Shown one piece after another: positions 1 through 8,380 of a DNA stretch of 64,000 bases. Both the position numbers and the translations under genes were made by a program. The notes beneath the pieces were generated by a model that was given only the letters and a program-made list of their open reading frames with translations, was not told where the DNA came from and ran no database searches. The DNA comes from Flammeovirga yaeyamensis. GTDB taxonomy: Bacteria > Bacteroidota > Bacteroidia > Cytophagales > Flammeovirgaceae. The stretch is from assembly GCF_018736045.1 (NCBI RefSeq), contig NZ_CP076132.1, forward strand, positions 2,651,501-2,715,500, in the 5' to 3' direction. The first letter of the stretch is position 1. Each line of letters begins with the position of its first letter.

Positions 1-186
1 CGTGAAGTCAAAAAATTAAAACATTCTATTAAGTCTGGAATGTTACCTATTGAATTTATTTCATTTGATATTTTCATTGAGAATTTTAGTGATGATTATC
101 AAATAGATAGTGCTCAAATAGAGTATGTGAAAGATAAATCTAGGAGTGTTTTAAAAGATAACAACGTGAAAATAAAAGGGATTTAA
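1..186 (+). CDS. C-terminal part of an unknown protein (cut by window edge)
   Basis: An open frame runs in from the left edge and ends at TAA 184-186, giving the last 61 residues of a protein. The visible part is mixed charged and hydrophobic (ends ...NNVKIKGI) with no motif I recognise. A good hairpin terminator follows 32 nt downstream, which supports a real gene end. No function can be assigned from this fragment. Confidence 0.6.
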   Translation, partial: REVKKLKHSIKSGMLPIEFISFDIFIENFSDDYQIDSAQIEYVKDKSRSVLKDNNVKIKGI

Positions 187-217
187 TTGACAAATCTCGT
201 AAAATTTTCACATATTG

Positions 218-248
218 AAGGATTGGGATGTTATTCCAATCCTTTTTT
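218..248 (+). terminator. Rho-independent terminator of the first gene
   Basis: A 9-bp perfect stem (218-226 with 236-244) has a 9-nt loop and runs into a T-tract at 243-248. It lies between the partial gene and phhA, so phhA needs its own promoter. Confidence 0.8.
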
Positions 249-282
249 ACTAACTGTATTTTAACCAATTCAACATATAAAC

Positions 283-1032
283 ATGTATTTTGTAAATAGT
301 CAAGAGTATGATAAATATACTCAGGATGACCTCTCCGTATGGAAAACACTTTTTGAGAGGCAAATGAAAATGCTACCTAATTTAGCTGAAGATGACTTCT
401 TGCATGGAGTAAGAACAATTCAGTTTACCGCGAACAAAATTCCAGATTTTAAAGAGCTTGATCAGATCCTAGGCAAAGAAACTGGATGGGGGATTACACC
501 CGTTACAGGTCTTATTCCAAACAAAGAATTTTTTGAATTATTGAAAGCGAAACGTTTTCCTTCATCTTCATGGTTCAGAAAATTGAGTGAACTAGATTAT
601 CTAGAAGAGCCCGATATGTTTCATGATATCTTTGGACACGTTCCTTTATTGACAAATGCTGATTTTTGTAAGTATCTAGAGAAGATGAGTGTTATCGCTT
701 TGAAATACATCGAAAATGAGCATATCATCGAATTGATTTCTAGATTATACTGGTACACAGTGGAATTTGGTTTAATTCAAACCGAACATGGACTAAGAAT
801 TTATGGTGCTGGAATCTTATCATCTAAAGGTGAATCAGAATATAGTTTATTTAGTGATGTTCCAGAAAGAGCGGACTTTAATGTATTAGAAATTCTAAAA
901 ACACCTTACATCAAAGATAAATTCCAAACGAAGTATTGGGTAATCAAGAATTATAGTGATCTAACAGATTCGTTAGATGAGTTGGATCAATTACTTTCTC
1001 AAATTAATGATGGATCATTAATAGTTAACTAA
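283..1032 (+). CDS. phhA: Phenylalanine 4-monooxygenase (phenylalanine hydroxylase)
   Basis: This enzyme hydroxylates phenylalanine to tyrosine in the cytoplasm using tetrahydropterin, O2 and non-haem iron. The 249-residue protein has the size of bacterial single-domain hydroxylases and lacks a regulatory ACT domain. The family iron site is visible: HDIFGH gives the two histidine ligands (about H114 and H119), and the glutamate ligand is about E161 in YWYTVEFGL. The ATG at 283 follows a terminator, so the gene is probably monocistronic. Its stop lies one base from the stop of the convergent gene, with no hairpin between them. The pterin partner (PCD/DCoH recycling enzyme) is not in the window. 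Identification is firm. Confidence 0.95.
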   Translation: MYFVNSQEYDKYTQDDLSVWKTLFERQMKMLPNLAEDDFLHGVRTIQFTANKIPDFKELDQILGKETGWGITPVTGLIPNKEFFELLKAKRFPSSSWFRKLSELDYLEEPDMFHDIFGHVPLLTNADFCKYLEKMSVIALKYIENEHIIELISRLYWYTVEFGLIQTEHGLRIYGAGILSSKGESEYSLFSDVPERADFNVLEILKTPYIKDKFQTKYWVIKNYSDLTDSLDELDQLLSQINDGSLIVN

Positions 1033-1033
1033 T

Positions 1034-1453
1034 TTAACTAAAGATAAAGTCTATATGTTTTTGAGGGGTTGACATAAAAACACACCTATCGACCTCTATA
1101 AAATCATGATCAAATGCCACAGTTGTTCTTTGTGATAAAGAAAGCTGTGGTATTTCTGTTTTTAGAAATTTAGCGATTCTTCGGGATGGATCAGAAAGAA
1201 TAGGAAAGGGGTACACTCTTTTTTTAAGCTGTTGTTTGATTTGATTTTCTGATAAAGAACAAATCACATATATTTCATAGTTAGCCGACTCAATATCCAT
1301 GTAATTAGATTTAAGAAGATCTAAATGTTGCTGATCTCTCAAAGTCTGAACATCATTAATCAGCACCAAAAAGAATTTTTGATGTTGAAGTGTATTGAAT
1401 TTATATAATTTTTCAGACTCGTTTCGGAGTTCTAAATTTTCAAAAAAGTGCAT
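1034..1453 (-). CDS. Thioredoxin/peroxiredoxin-fold protein without catalytic cysteines
   Basis: The 139-residue protein follows the pattern of an AhpC/TSA-like redoxin: a strand (FFLVLIND), a helix, a second strand (YEIYVICSL), a helix, then YPFPILSDP and a strand-turn resembling the cis-proline region. The position where redoxins carry the peroxidatic cysteine reads NDVQTLRDQQ, with no cysteine. Only two cysteines are present, both elsewhere. It is therefore likely a non-catalytic or binding relative; some Bacteroidota annotations call such proteins DUF4174-like. The start lies directly beyond the ribBA terminator, and the gene is convergent with phhA. Fold assignment is inference from sequence pattern only. 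Confidence 0.6.
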   Translation of the reverse strand: MHFFENLELRNESEKLYKFNTLQHQKFFLVLINDVQTLRDQQHLDLLKSNYMDIESANYEIYVICSLSENQIKQQLKKRVYPFPILSDPSRRIAKFLKTEIPQLSLSQRTTVAFDHDFIEVDRCVFMSTPQKHIDFIFS

Positions 1454-1481
1454 AAAAAAAAGGGGAACTAAACTGTTCCCC
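1454..1481 (-). terminator. Terminator after ribBA
   Basis: Read on the minus strand, a 7-bp stem (1475-1481 with 1462-1468) with a 6-nt loop is followed by a run of eight T residues (A-tract 1454-1461 on plus). It lies just beyond the ribBA stop. Confidence 0.85.
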
Positions 1482-1489
1482 CAAATTAA

Positions 1490-2707
1490 TTATTTTAAAA
1501 TATTGTGACCAAGTTTGTCTCTTTTCGTTTCCAAATACTTTTGATTGTATTTGTTTGGAGCAATCTCGATTGGAATATTTTCGACAATCTCTAATCCGTA
1601 ACCGATTAGACCGGCTCTTTTCTTAGGATTGTTAGAAATCAATTTCATTTTAGTGATACCCAATTTTCTTAAAATTTGAGCACCAACACCATAATCTCTT
1701 TGATCAGATTTGAAACCCAAAGCTTTATTTGCTTCAACAGTGTCCATACCTTCTTCTTGAAGCTTATAGGCTTTTAGTTTGTTGATTAGACCAATTCCTC
1801 TTCCTTCTTGATTCATGTAAAGAATAACTCCACGTCCTTCTTTTTCAATCATTTCCATTGCAGCGTGTAATTGAGGGCCACAATCGCAACGACAAGAACC
1901 AAAAATATCTCCCGTCACACAAGAAGAGTGTACTCTTAACCAAACTGGATCGCCTGTGCTAATATCACCTTTAATTAGGGCAAGGTGTAGTTCTCCAGTG
2001 TTTGTTTGTCTAAAAGCCTTTAAGTTGAAATGTCCGAATTCAGTAGGCATATCTACTCCAATTTCTTCTTCAACTAAAGTGTCTTCTAAATCTAATCTAT
2101 ATTGAATAAGATCTTCGATACTGATTAATTTCAGATCAAATTTCTTAGCTACTTCTACCAAATCTGGAAGACGAGCCATTGTTCCATCATCATTGATGAT
2201 CTCTACTAAAACACCTGCAGGTTGTAAACCAGCTAAACGTGCTAAGTCAATTGCCGCTTCTGTATGACCAGCTCTTCTAAGCACACCACCACGTTTTGCC
2301 TTTAGAGGGAAAATATGACCTGGTTTACCTAATTCGCTAGGATCAATGTTAGGATCAACAAGAGCTTGAATTGTTTTAGAACGGTCGCTTGCAGAAATAC
2401 CAGTAGTACAACCATGACCAATAAGGTCGATGGATACAGTAAATGGAGTTTCGAAAGCAGCTGTGTTTTTACCTACCATCAGTTCTAGGCCAAGGTCTTC
2501 GCACATGTCCTCGATAAGAGGTGCACAAATTAAACCACGACCTTCTTTAGACATGAAGTTGATAATTTCAGGTGTCACTTTTTCTGCAGCACAAACAAAA
2601 TCACCTTCATTTTCTCTATCTTCGTCGTCAACAACGATAATAATTTCACCATTTTTGATGGCTTCAATACCTTCCTCGATAGAGTTTAATTTAAATTTTT
2701 CTGACAT
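1490..2707 (-). CDS. ribBA: Bifunctional DHBP synthase / GTP cyclohydrolase II
   Basis: The protein makes both precursors of the lumazine ring of riboflavin: the N-terminal half forms 3,4-dihydroxy-2-butanone 4-phosphate from ribulose 5-phosphate and the C-terminal half opens GTP. Residues 1-205 contain the DHBP synthase signature [11 protein letters not shown] (about 27-37) and [12 protein letters not shown] (about 145-156). Residues 206-405 contain the cyclohydrolase zinc site (C263, C274, C276 in SSCVTGD...CRCDCG) and NQEGRGIGL. Length 405 is normal for the fusion. No FMN riboswitch is visible upstream; a -7-like box lies about 55 nt ahead of the start. A terminator follows, so the gene is probably transcribed alone. 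Confidence 0.96.
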   Translation of the reverse strand: MSEKFKLNSIEEGIEAIKNGEIIIVVDDEDRENEGDFVCAAEKVTPEIINFMSKEGRGLICAPLIEDMCEDLGLELMVGKNTAAFETPFTVSIDLIGHGCTTGISASDRSKTIQALVDPNIDPSELGKPGHIFPLKAKRGGVLRRAGHTEAAIDLARLAGLQPAGVLVEIINDDGTMARLPDLVEVAKKFDLKLISIEDLIQYRLDLEDTLVEEEIGVDMPTEFGHFNLKAFRQTNTGELHLALIKGDISTGDPVWLRVHSSCVTGDIFGSCRCDCGPQLHAAMEMIEKEGRGVILYMNQEGRGIGLINKLKAYKLQEEGMDTVEANKALGFKSDQRDYGVGAQILRKLGITKMKLISNNPKKRAGLIGYGLEIVENIPIEIAPNKYNQKYLETKRDKLGHNILK

Positions 2708-2759
2708 TGTTATAAGTGAGTATGGACTCGGATTCCAATTAAGTATATATGTGTTTCAA

Positions 2760-2767
2760 CAAAGTTA
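2760..2767 (-). promoter_or_regulatory. Possible ribBA promoter -7 box
   Basis: The minus strand reads TAACTTTG, matching the Bacteroidota -7 consensus TAnnTTTG, about 53 nt before the ribBA start. No good TTG is seen at the expected distance, so this rests on the -7 match alone. Confidence 0.4.
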
Positions 2768-2840
2768 TCAAAAATTGATGAAACTACTTGTATAAACTAT
2801 GTAATGTTCAACTATGTTTATAAGAAATATCCAATTTCTT

Positions 2841-3110
2841 CTAAATTAATGAAGTAATAAAAATACTTCCAATAATTATCAATCCTCCTAACATGTATAA
2901 AATGATCATGTTTGCTTGTAACCATTTTTCGTCTTTGTTTTTACTAAACTCATAAAGACGTGTTCCAAGAAAAATACAAATCATACAAGTAATAAATATT
3001 GTTGTTTTATGGTTTAGGGGATCTCTAGGAATACCATCATAGTTTTTATAAATGATATCACCTATACCCATTCCCATTAATGCACCAATACCAATAAATC
3101 TCTTTAACAT
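2841..3110 (-). CDS. Small membrane protein of unknown function
   Basis: The 89-residue protein has a glycine-rich hydrophobic N-terminus (IGIGALMGMGIGDII), a hydrophobic segment at about 35-52 (TTIFITCMICIFLGTRLY) and a C-terminal hydrophobic segment (MIILYMLGGLIIIGSIFI). Two clear membrane spans, perhaps three, are likely, with a short charged loop NKDEKW. A -7 box TACCTTTG lies about 20 nt ahead of the start, which supports a genuine gene. I do not recognise the family. It is divergent from the unknown gene at 3190. Confidence 0.65.
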   Translation of the reverse strand: MLKRFIGIGALMGMGIGDIIYKNYDGIPRDPLNHKTTIFITCMICIFLGTRLYEFSKNKDEKWLQANMIILYMLGGLIIIGSIFITSLI

Positions 3111-3130
3111 GATATTTCTTCTAATTTCTG

Positions 3131-3138
3131 CAAAGGTA
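3131..3138 (-). promoter_or_regulatory. Possible promoter -7 box for the small membrane protein
   Basis: The minus strand reads TACCTTTG, a full match to TAnnTTTG, 20 nt before the ATG at 3110. A TTG at the -33 position is not apparent. Confidence 0.5.
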
Positions 3139-3189
3139 AAAAGGTTAATGATAGTTCATAACATAATTACTTAATATTTTAATAATAGT

Positions 3190-3705
3190 ATGTTTGCATT
3201 ATTAATACGAAAATTAAAAAAGATGCGTCTTACAAAAGGAATAACTGGTTTTTCAGAAACCCAAAATGAATATATAGATAATGATATTTGGAAGCAGACC
3301 GTACAAAGTTTTTTTTCGGTAAAAGCGGAAGTGAATTTCTCAGATCGATATAATTTCAATTATCATTTTATAGAATACGATCATCAATTGATGTTACTTT
3401 TTAAGAATAAGTTTTCGAACCTTTTTGCAGTGGCAGAGGTCATAGATGACTCAGATGAGTACCATAAATTGCCTGAACATAGATTTATTAACCATTCTGA
3501 CATTTCAGATTTTTTTGAAGGAATAGGGTTCGAATGCTTGGATGAAAAATTTGTCAATTCAAAAATATCTACATCTAACAGTCTTAAAACGAATTTACTA
3601 GAAGATCTATCTAAAGAAGAACAGGAGCAAATTCTTAAAAAAGAACCTGAGACAATTGGAAATATAATTTTTAATGATTGGAAAAAATCAAGAAGGAAAG
3701 TGTAG
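3190..3705 (+). CDS. Conserved-looking hypothetical protein
   Basis: The 171-residue protein is soluble and mixed alpha/beta in appearance. It has a basic N-terminus (RKLKKMRLTK), a central beta-like part (FNYHFIEYDHQLMLLFKNKFSNLFAVAEVI) and an acidic C-terminal helix (LEDLSKEEQEQILKKEP) ending in a basic tail (DWKKSRRKV). No catalytic motif or signal peptide is seen. The gene is followed by the ffh promoter, so it is not clearly part of the ffh transcript. I do not recognise the family. Confidence 0.65.
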   Translation: MFALLIRKLKKMRLTKGITGFSETQNEYIDNDIWKQTVQSFFSVKAEVNFSDRYNFNYHFIEYDHQLMLLFKNKFSNLFAVAEVIDDSDEYHKLPEHRFINHSDISDFFEGIGFECLDEKFVNSKISTSNSLKTNLLEDLSKEEQEQILKKEPETIGNIIFNDWKKSRRKV

Positions 3706-3721
3706 TTTAGACAAAATTAAA

Positions 3722-3752
3722 TTGTAAAAACCACATAGAAACTTTATTTTTG
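3722..3752 (+). promoter_or_regulatory. Promoter of ffh (TTG-N20-TATTTTTG)
   Basis: A TTG at 3722-3724 and TATTTTTG at 3745-3752 are separated by 20 nt. This matches both elements of the Bacteroidota primary sigma factor promoter (TTG about -33, TAnnTTTG about -7). The ffh start lies 47 nt beyond the -7 box. Confidence 0.75.
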
Positions 3753-3798
3753 CCTGCTAAAATAGAATTGTAAGCAAATACAATATTTATAAAAATAT

Positions 3799-5175
3799 AT
3801 GTTTGATAATCTTAGTAACCGAATTGACCGTGCAATAAAGAATCTGAAAGGTGAGGGGTCAATTAGTGAAATCAACGTTGCATCTACGGTAAAAGAAATC
3901 CGTCGTGCACTACTTGAAGCCGATGTAAACTTTAAGGTAGCCAAAGAAATTACTAATGAAATTCGTGAGCAAGCCTTAGGTCAGAATATTCTTATTGACG
4001 TTAAACCAGGTCAATTATTTACTAAAATTGTTAGTGATAAATTAACTGAGTTGATGGGTGGAGAAATGATTCCATTCTCGCCTCAGGGATCTCCAGCAAC
4101 TGTACTTATCTCTGGTTTACAGGGTTCTGGTAAAACTACATTTACTGGTAAGTTAGGTGCTCGTTTAAAGAAACAAGGTCAACAAGTACTTCTAGTAGCA
4201 GCCGACGTTTATCGTCCTGCCGCGATTGATCAGCTAGAAACACTTGGTGAGCAAATTGGTGTTGATGTTTATACCGAAAGAGAAAACAAAAACCCAGTAG
4301 AAATTGCTCAAAATGCCATTAAACATGCGAAGACAAACGGTAAATCTATCGTAGTTGTCGATACAGCAGGTCGTTTGGCAGTAGACGAGGAGATGATGAA
4401 AGAGATTGAAGCTGTTAAGAATGCAGTCAATCCTTCAGAAACTCTATTTGTTGTAGATTCAATGACTGGTCAGGATGCCGTTAATACAGCAAAAGCATTC
4501 AACGATCGTCTTGATTTTGATGGTGTTGTTCTTACAAAGTTAGATGGTGATACACGTGGTGGTGCTGCCCTTTCAATTAGAAGAGTAGTAGAGAAGCCTA
4601 TTAAGTTCATCTCAACTGGTGAGAAATTAGAAAATACTTTAGATGAGTTCCACCCTGATCGTATGGCCCAAAGAATCTTGGGTATGGGTGACGTTATCTC
4701 CCTAGTTGAAAGAGCACAACAAGCTTTCGACGAGGATGAAGCAAAACGTTTGAACAAAAAGCTTCGTAAAAACCAATTCGATTTCAACGACTTATTGTCT
4801 CAAATCCAACACATCAAAAAGATGGGTGATTTGAAAGATTTGATCGGAATGGTTCCTGGTTTAAATAAAATGGTGAAAGATCAAGAAATTGATTCTAACG
4901 CATTTAAACCTGTTGAAGCAATCATCAACTCTATGACTCCTTACGAAAGATTAAATCCAGATGTATTGGATCAATCACGTAAGAAACGTTTGGCAAATGG
5001 TTCAGGGACTTCAGTTCAGCAAGTGAACAACCTAATCAAACAATTCGAGGAGATGCGTAAGATGATGAAGAAAGTGAACAAAATGTCTGGTATACCTGGT
5101 ATGGGTAAAAAAGCCAAAGGACAAAAGAAAGGTTCACTTCGTTCTCGTTTAGGAGGAGGAAAGAAAAGAAGATAA
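3799..5175 (+). CDS. ffh: Signal recognition particle protein Ffh
   Basis: Ffh is the SRP GTPase that, with 4.5S RNA and FtsY, targets membrane proteins cotranslationally to SecYEG. The 458-residue protein has the N domain (1-90), the G domain with P-loop GLQGSGKTT (106-114), DTAGR (188-192) and TKLDGD (246-251), and a C-terminal M domain rich in methionine and lysine (MRKMMKKVNKMSGIPGMGKK). The tail is glycine/arginine/lysine-rich (SLRSRLGGGKKRR). Length and motifs are normal. It has its own near-consensus promoter and is followed by a strong terminator, indicating a monocistronic gene. Confidence 0.97.
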   Translation: MFDNLSNRIDRAIKNLKGEGSISEINVASTVKEIRRALLEADVNFKVAKEITNEIREQALGQNILIDVKPGQLFTKIVSDKLTELMGGEMIPFSPQGSPATVLISGLQGSGKTTFTGKLGARLKKQGQQVLLVAADVYRPAAIDQLETLGEQIGVDVYTERENKNPVEIAQNAIKHAKTNGKSIVVVDTAGRLAVDEEMMKEIEAVKNAVNPSETLFVVDSMTGQDAVNTAKAFNDRLDFDGVVLTKLDGDTRGGAALSIRRVVEKPIKFISTGEKLENTLDEFHPDRMAQRILGMGDVISLVERAQQAFDEDEAKRLNKKLRKNQFDFNDLLSQIQHIKKMGDLKDLIGMVPGLNKMVKDQEIDSNAFKPVEAIINSMTPYERLNPDVLDQSRKKRLANGSGTSVQQVNNLIKQFEEMRKMMKKVNKMSGIPGMGKKAKGQKKGSLRSRLGGGKKRR

Positions 5176-5194
5176 TTTCTTTTGAAAATATATT

Positions 5195-5236
5195 AAGGGT
5201 CAATATCAAGTTATTTGATGTTGACCCTTTTTTATT
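5195..5236 (+). terminator. Terminator of ffh
   Basis: A stem of 9 bp (5195-5203 with 5221-5229), extended inward by ATCAA/TTGAT after one mismatch, is followed by TTTTTTATTTTTT. It overlaps the stop region of the convergent acetyltransferase gene. Confidence 0.8.
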
Positions 5237-5759
5237 TTTTCCATTCTCTTTTCAATAAAGCATAAATAACATCATCTACCCACTTATCATTGTGAAAATA
5301 GCTGTCAATATGATGTGCTTCTTTTCTAAAACCTAGTCTTTCTAATAATTTAATAGAAGCAGAATTGTTTGGATCTAATGACGCTGAAATTCTATGTTTC
5401 TTTAGCTTATGGAAAAGAACATCAATAATACTCTTAACCGCTTCTGTAGCATACCCTTTTCCTTGATAATCACAACTTAAAGTATATCCGATTTCTATTT
5501 GATTATTATCTATAAAATGAATACCTAAATCCCCAATAACTATTTCTGAATTTTGTTCTATTATCGCTAGTTGAAACCAAGTATTAGGTAAGTTAAAAGT
5601 AGGTGTTAACTTTCTGATAAAGTGGTGTGTATCTTCAATAGTATCAGGTATCCAGCTTTGATACTGATTAGCAATTTTATTTGAACGATAATCAAATAGT
5701 TGCTCTGCATCTTTAATTGATAATGGTCGAATGAATAATCTTTGTGTTGATATTTCCAT
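5232..5759 (-). CDS. GNAT-family N-acetyltransferase (RimJ/RimL type)
   Basis: The 175-residue protein has the RimJ/RimL-type GNAT layout: N-terminal strand (TQRLFIRPLSIKDAEQLFDYR), central strands (EIVIGDLGIHFI, QIEIGYTLS), the acetyl-CoA loop QGKGYATEAV (about 118-127) and the C-terminal NNSASIKLLERLGFRKEA motif. Such enzymes acetylate amines of proteins, antibiotics or small metabolites; the substrate here cannot be read from sequence. The start follows the murF stop by one base, so it is translated from the murF transcript. Whether it has a cell-wall role is unknown. Confidence 0.88.
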   Translation of the reverse strand: MEISTQRLFIRPLSIKDAEQLFDYRSNKIANQYQSWIPDTIEDTHHFIRKLTPTFNLPNTWFQLAIIEQNSEIVIGDLGIHFIDNNQIEIGYTLSCDYQGKGYATEAVKSIIDVLFHKLKKHRISASLDPNNSASIKLLERLGFRKEAHHIDSYFHNDKWVDDVIYALLKREWKK

Positions 5760-5760
5760 T

Positions 5761-7044
5761 TTATTCGAAACTATCTTTTAAAATTTCTAATCCCATAGAT
5801 CTAGAACCCTTAATCAGAATGATGCCTTCAGTAACTTTTTGCTCACCTAGATATTGAATTGCTTTCTCTTTATCATCAAAGAATAATGCTTTGTCAGAAG
5901 AATGTTCACCGAAACGTTCTCCAATAAAAATGCAAGCTGCAAAACCTAAGTTTAATGCTTTGTCAATAATATTCTTATGCTCTTGAGATGATATGTCACC
6001 CAATTCGAACATATCACCTAGAATGATATATTTCTTCTTATCTGATTCGATTAATTTAAGATTTTCTAAAGCCACTTCTACTGATGAAGGATTGGCATTA
6101 TAAGCATCTAAAATTAAAGTGTTTGATGTTGTTTTGACAATTTCAGATCGGTTATTCGAAGGAATATAGGAAGCAATCGCTTGATGCATTTTTTCAGCTG
6201 ATATACCTAAAAACTTACCTACACAAAATGCTGTCTGAATATTCTCAAAGTTGTATGCACCAAATAAATTGGTTTCAACTCTTTTTTCTTGTCGGTCTTT
6301 ATAAACAATAAAAGGATTGACCTCTACAAATTCTAAATTTGAGAAATCATATTCACCACCATAAAAAACAGGTTTTTGCATTCTCTTTGACATATTCATC
6401 AAAAGATCGTCTTGAGAATTGATATATATAATTCCTTCGTTTTTGATGAGGTAATCGAAAATTTCACTTTTGGCTCTAACATTCTGCTCAAAACTACCAA
6501 AGCCTTCAATGTGGTCTTTTCCGATATTTGTAACAAAACCTTGATTTGGTAAGGCTATTTTTACCAATTCAGCTACTTCTCCTACATGGTTGTCACCCAT
6601 TTCAATTAAGGCTACTTCAGTACCAAGTGGCATGTCTAATAGAGTAAGAGGAACACCAATATGATTGTTGAAATTTCCTTTTGTAGCATGTGTTTTAAAA
6701 GTAGTTTCACACACTTTTAATAAGATTTCTTTGGTCGTTGTTTTACCATTAGAACCCGTAATAGCAATGACCGGAATATCAAATTGTTGTCTATGATATT
6801 TAGCTAATTCTTGGAGTGTAGAAAGTACGTCATCTACAAGAATAAATTGATCTGAACAAACTACATTTTCATCATCAACTACAGCATAGGAAGCCCCTTT
6901 TTCTAAGGCACCTTTGGCGTATTTATTACCATCAAAATTTCCTCCCTTTAAGGCAAAAAATAGGGCGTTATCTTTTATTTGTCTAGAGTCTGTTGTGACT
7001 CCGTTAGCTGTTAAAAAAAGTTTATATAAATCTTGAATCTTCAT
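5761..7044 (-). CDS. murF: UDP-MurNAc-tripeptide--D-Ala-D-Ala ligase
   Basis: MurF adds D-Ala-D-Ala to UDP-MurNAc-tripeptide, the last cytoplasmic step of the peptidoglycan precursor. I use the ATG at 7044 (MKIQDLYKLF), which gives 427 residues and matches where Mur ligases begin. The frame is open 17 codons further upstream, but those residues (rich in aromatic residues) do not fit the family. The N-terminal UDP-binding domain is followed by the ATP loop ITGSNGKTTTKE (about 95-106), then AYNANPSSVEVAL and GDMFELG. The GNAT gene follows after one base. Confidence 0.95.
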   Translation of the reverse strand: MKIQDLYKLFLTANGVTTDSRQIKDNALFFALKGGNFDGNKYAKGALEKGASYAVVDDENVVCSDQFILVDDVLSTLQELAKYHRQQFDIPVIAITGSNGKTTTKEILLKVCETTFKTHATKGNFNNHIGVPLTLLDMPLGTEVALIEMGDNHVGEVAELVKIALPNQGFVTNIGKDHIEGFGSFEQNVRAKSEIFDYLIKNEGIIYINSQDDLLMNMSKRMQKPVFYGGEYDFSNLEFVEVNPFIVYKDRQEKRVETNLFGAYNFENIQTAFCVGKFLGISAEKMHQAIASYIPSNNRSEIVKTTSNTLILDAYNANPSSVEVALENLKLIESDKKKYIILGDMFELGDISSQEHKNIIDKALNLGFAACIFIGERFGEHSSDKALFFDDKEKAIQYLGEQKVTEGIILIKGSRSMGLEILKDSFE

Positions 7045-7234
7045 CCGGTAATCAGTGTTTTTTACAAAGAAATATGGTTTTATCAAGTAATGCAATTTTG
7101 ATAAAAATTAAAAACTGACAAAAATCATTTTAAACAAATTCTCTTATCATTCATTTATATTAAATAATTAATGCATTTTTGTATTGTAAATTTTTTATAA
7201 CACAAGTTTTACAAACTAGCAAAAAATAAATCAC

Positions 7235-8167
7235 ATGAAAGTAACAGTAGTAGGTGCGGGTGCAGTAGGTGCAAGCTGCGCAGAGTATATCGCTATCAAA
7301 GATTTCGCAGACGAAATCGTATTAGTTGATATCAAAGAAGGTTTCGCTGAAGGAAAAGCAATGGACTTGATGCAAACGGCTTCTTTAAACGGTTTTGATT
7401 CAACTATCACTGGTGTTACAAACGACTATGCTGCAACTGCAGGTTCAGACGTAGCAGTAATCACTTCTGGTATTCCTCGTAAGCCAGGCATGACTCGTGA
7501 AGAGTTGATTACAACTAACGCAAACATCGTAAAAACTGTAGCTGAGAATTTAATCAAGCATTCTCCAGAAGTAATCATCATTGTGGTATCTAACCCAATG
7601 GATACAATGACTTACTTAGCTGCAAAAGCAACAGGTCTTCCTAAGAACAGAATCATCGGTATGGGTGGTGCTTTAGATAGTGCTCGTTTCAAGTACCGTT
7701 TGGCTGAAGCTTTAGATTGTCCTCAATCTGACGTATCAGGTATGGTAATCGGTGGTCACTCTGACGTAGGAATGGTTCCATTGATCGAAAAAGCAACTCG
7801 TAATTCTGTTCCTGTATCTGAGTTCTTATCTGAAGAGCAAAAAGCAGGTATCGTAGAAGCGACTAAAGTAGGTGGTGCTACGTTGACTAAATTATTAGGT
7901 ACTTCAGCTTGGTATGCTCCAGGTGCTGCAGTTTCTGAATTAGTTAAAGCAATCGCTTTGGATTCTAAGAAAATGTTCCCTTGTTCAGCACTTCTTGAAG
8001 GTGAATATGGTTTGAACGATCTTTGTATTGGTGTACCAGTATTGATTGGTAAAAACGGTATCGAGAAAATCGTTGAAATCGAGCTTTCAGAAGACGAAAA
8101 AGCAAAATTAGTAACATCTGCTGAGGGTGTTTCTAAAACAAATGGTCTGCTTGAAGTTGAAGCATAG
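7235..8167 (+). CDS. mdh: Malate dehydrogenase (LDH-like type)
   Basis: This enzyme interconverts malate and oxaloacetate with NAD in the TCA cycle. The 310-residue protein is of the lactate-dehydrogenase-like MDH type: GAGAVG nucleotide loop (7-12), an acidic residue D32 selecting NAD, substrate arginines in IPRKPGMTR (about R82, R88), a further conserved arginine in MGGALDSARF, and the catalytic histidine H175 in GGHSDVGM. A 190-nt gap separates it from divergent murF; I found no clear -7/-33 pair there. A strong terminator follows. Confidence 0.96.
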   Translation: MKVTVVGAGAVGASCAEYIAIKDFADEIVLVDIKEGFAEGKAMDLMQTASLNGFDSTITGVTNDYAATAGSDVAVITSGIPRKPGMTREELITTNANIVKTVAENLIKHSPEVIIIVVSNPMDTMTYLAAKATGLPKNRIIGMGGALDSARFKYRLAEALDCPQSDVSGMVIGGHSDVGMVPLIEKATRNSVPVSEFLSEEQKAGIVEATKVGGATLTKLLGTSAWYAPGAAVSELVKAIALDSKKMFPCSALLEGEYGLNDLCIGVPVLIGKNGIEKIVEIELSEDEKAKLVTSAEGVSKTNGLLEVEA

Positions 8168-8191
8168 GAAATAATATACATTTCAATATTG

Positions 8192-8225
8192 GAAGCCACT
8201 CAGTTTTGAGTGGCTTCTTTTTTTT
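8192..8225 (+). terminator. Terminator of mdh
   Basis: A perfect 10-bp stem (8192-8201 with 8208-8217) and a 6-nt loop run into a T-tract of about ten residues. Confidence 0.92.
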
Positions 8226-8276
8226 GCTCTCCAATTAAAAATTTATAATAATCAGTTACTTTTTAATTGAAATAAG

Positions 8277-8284
8277 TAAATTTG
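8277..8284 (+). promoter_or_regulatory. Possible -7 box upstream of hemG
   Basis: TAAATTTG matches TAnnTTTG, about 97 nt before the hemG start. The -33 element is poor (TTA rather than TTG nearby), so this is tentative. Confidence 0.35.
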
Positions 8285-8380
8285 ATGTCTTTAAAAGGAA
8301 TAATAGTTCATTCTCTATGATGGATATTTTTATCTTTTAATTGAGAAGTATTTGAATCAGTGATCTTTACATAATTATAT

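Noticed and set aside
2708-2840. Possible FMN riboswitch ahead of ribBA
   Set aside because: The 133-nt upstream region has none of the conserved FMN-aptamer boxes (for example AGGGGCA or CCGACCGGCGGTA) on the minus strand.
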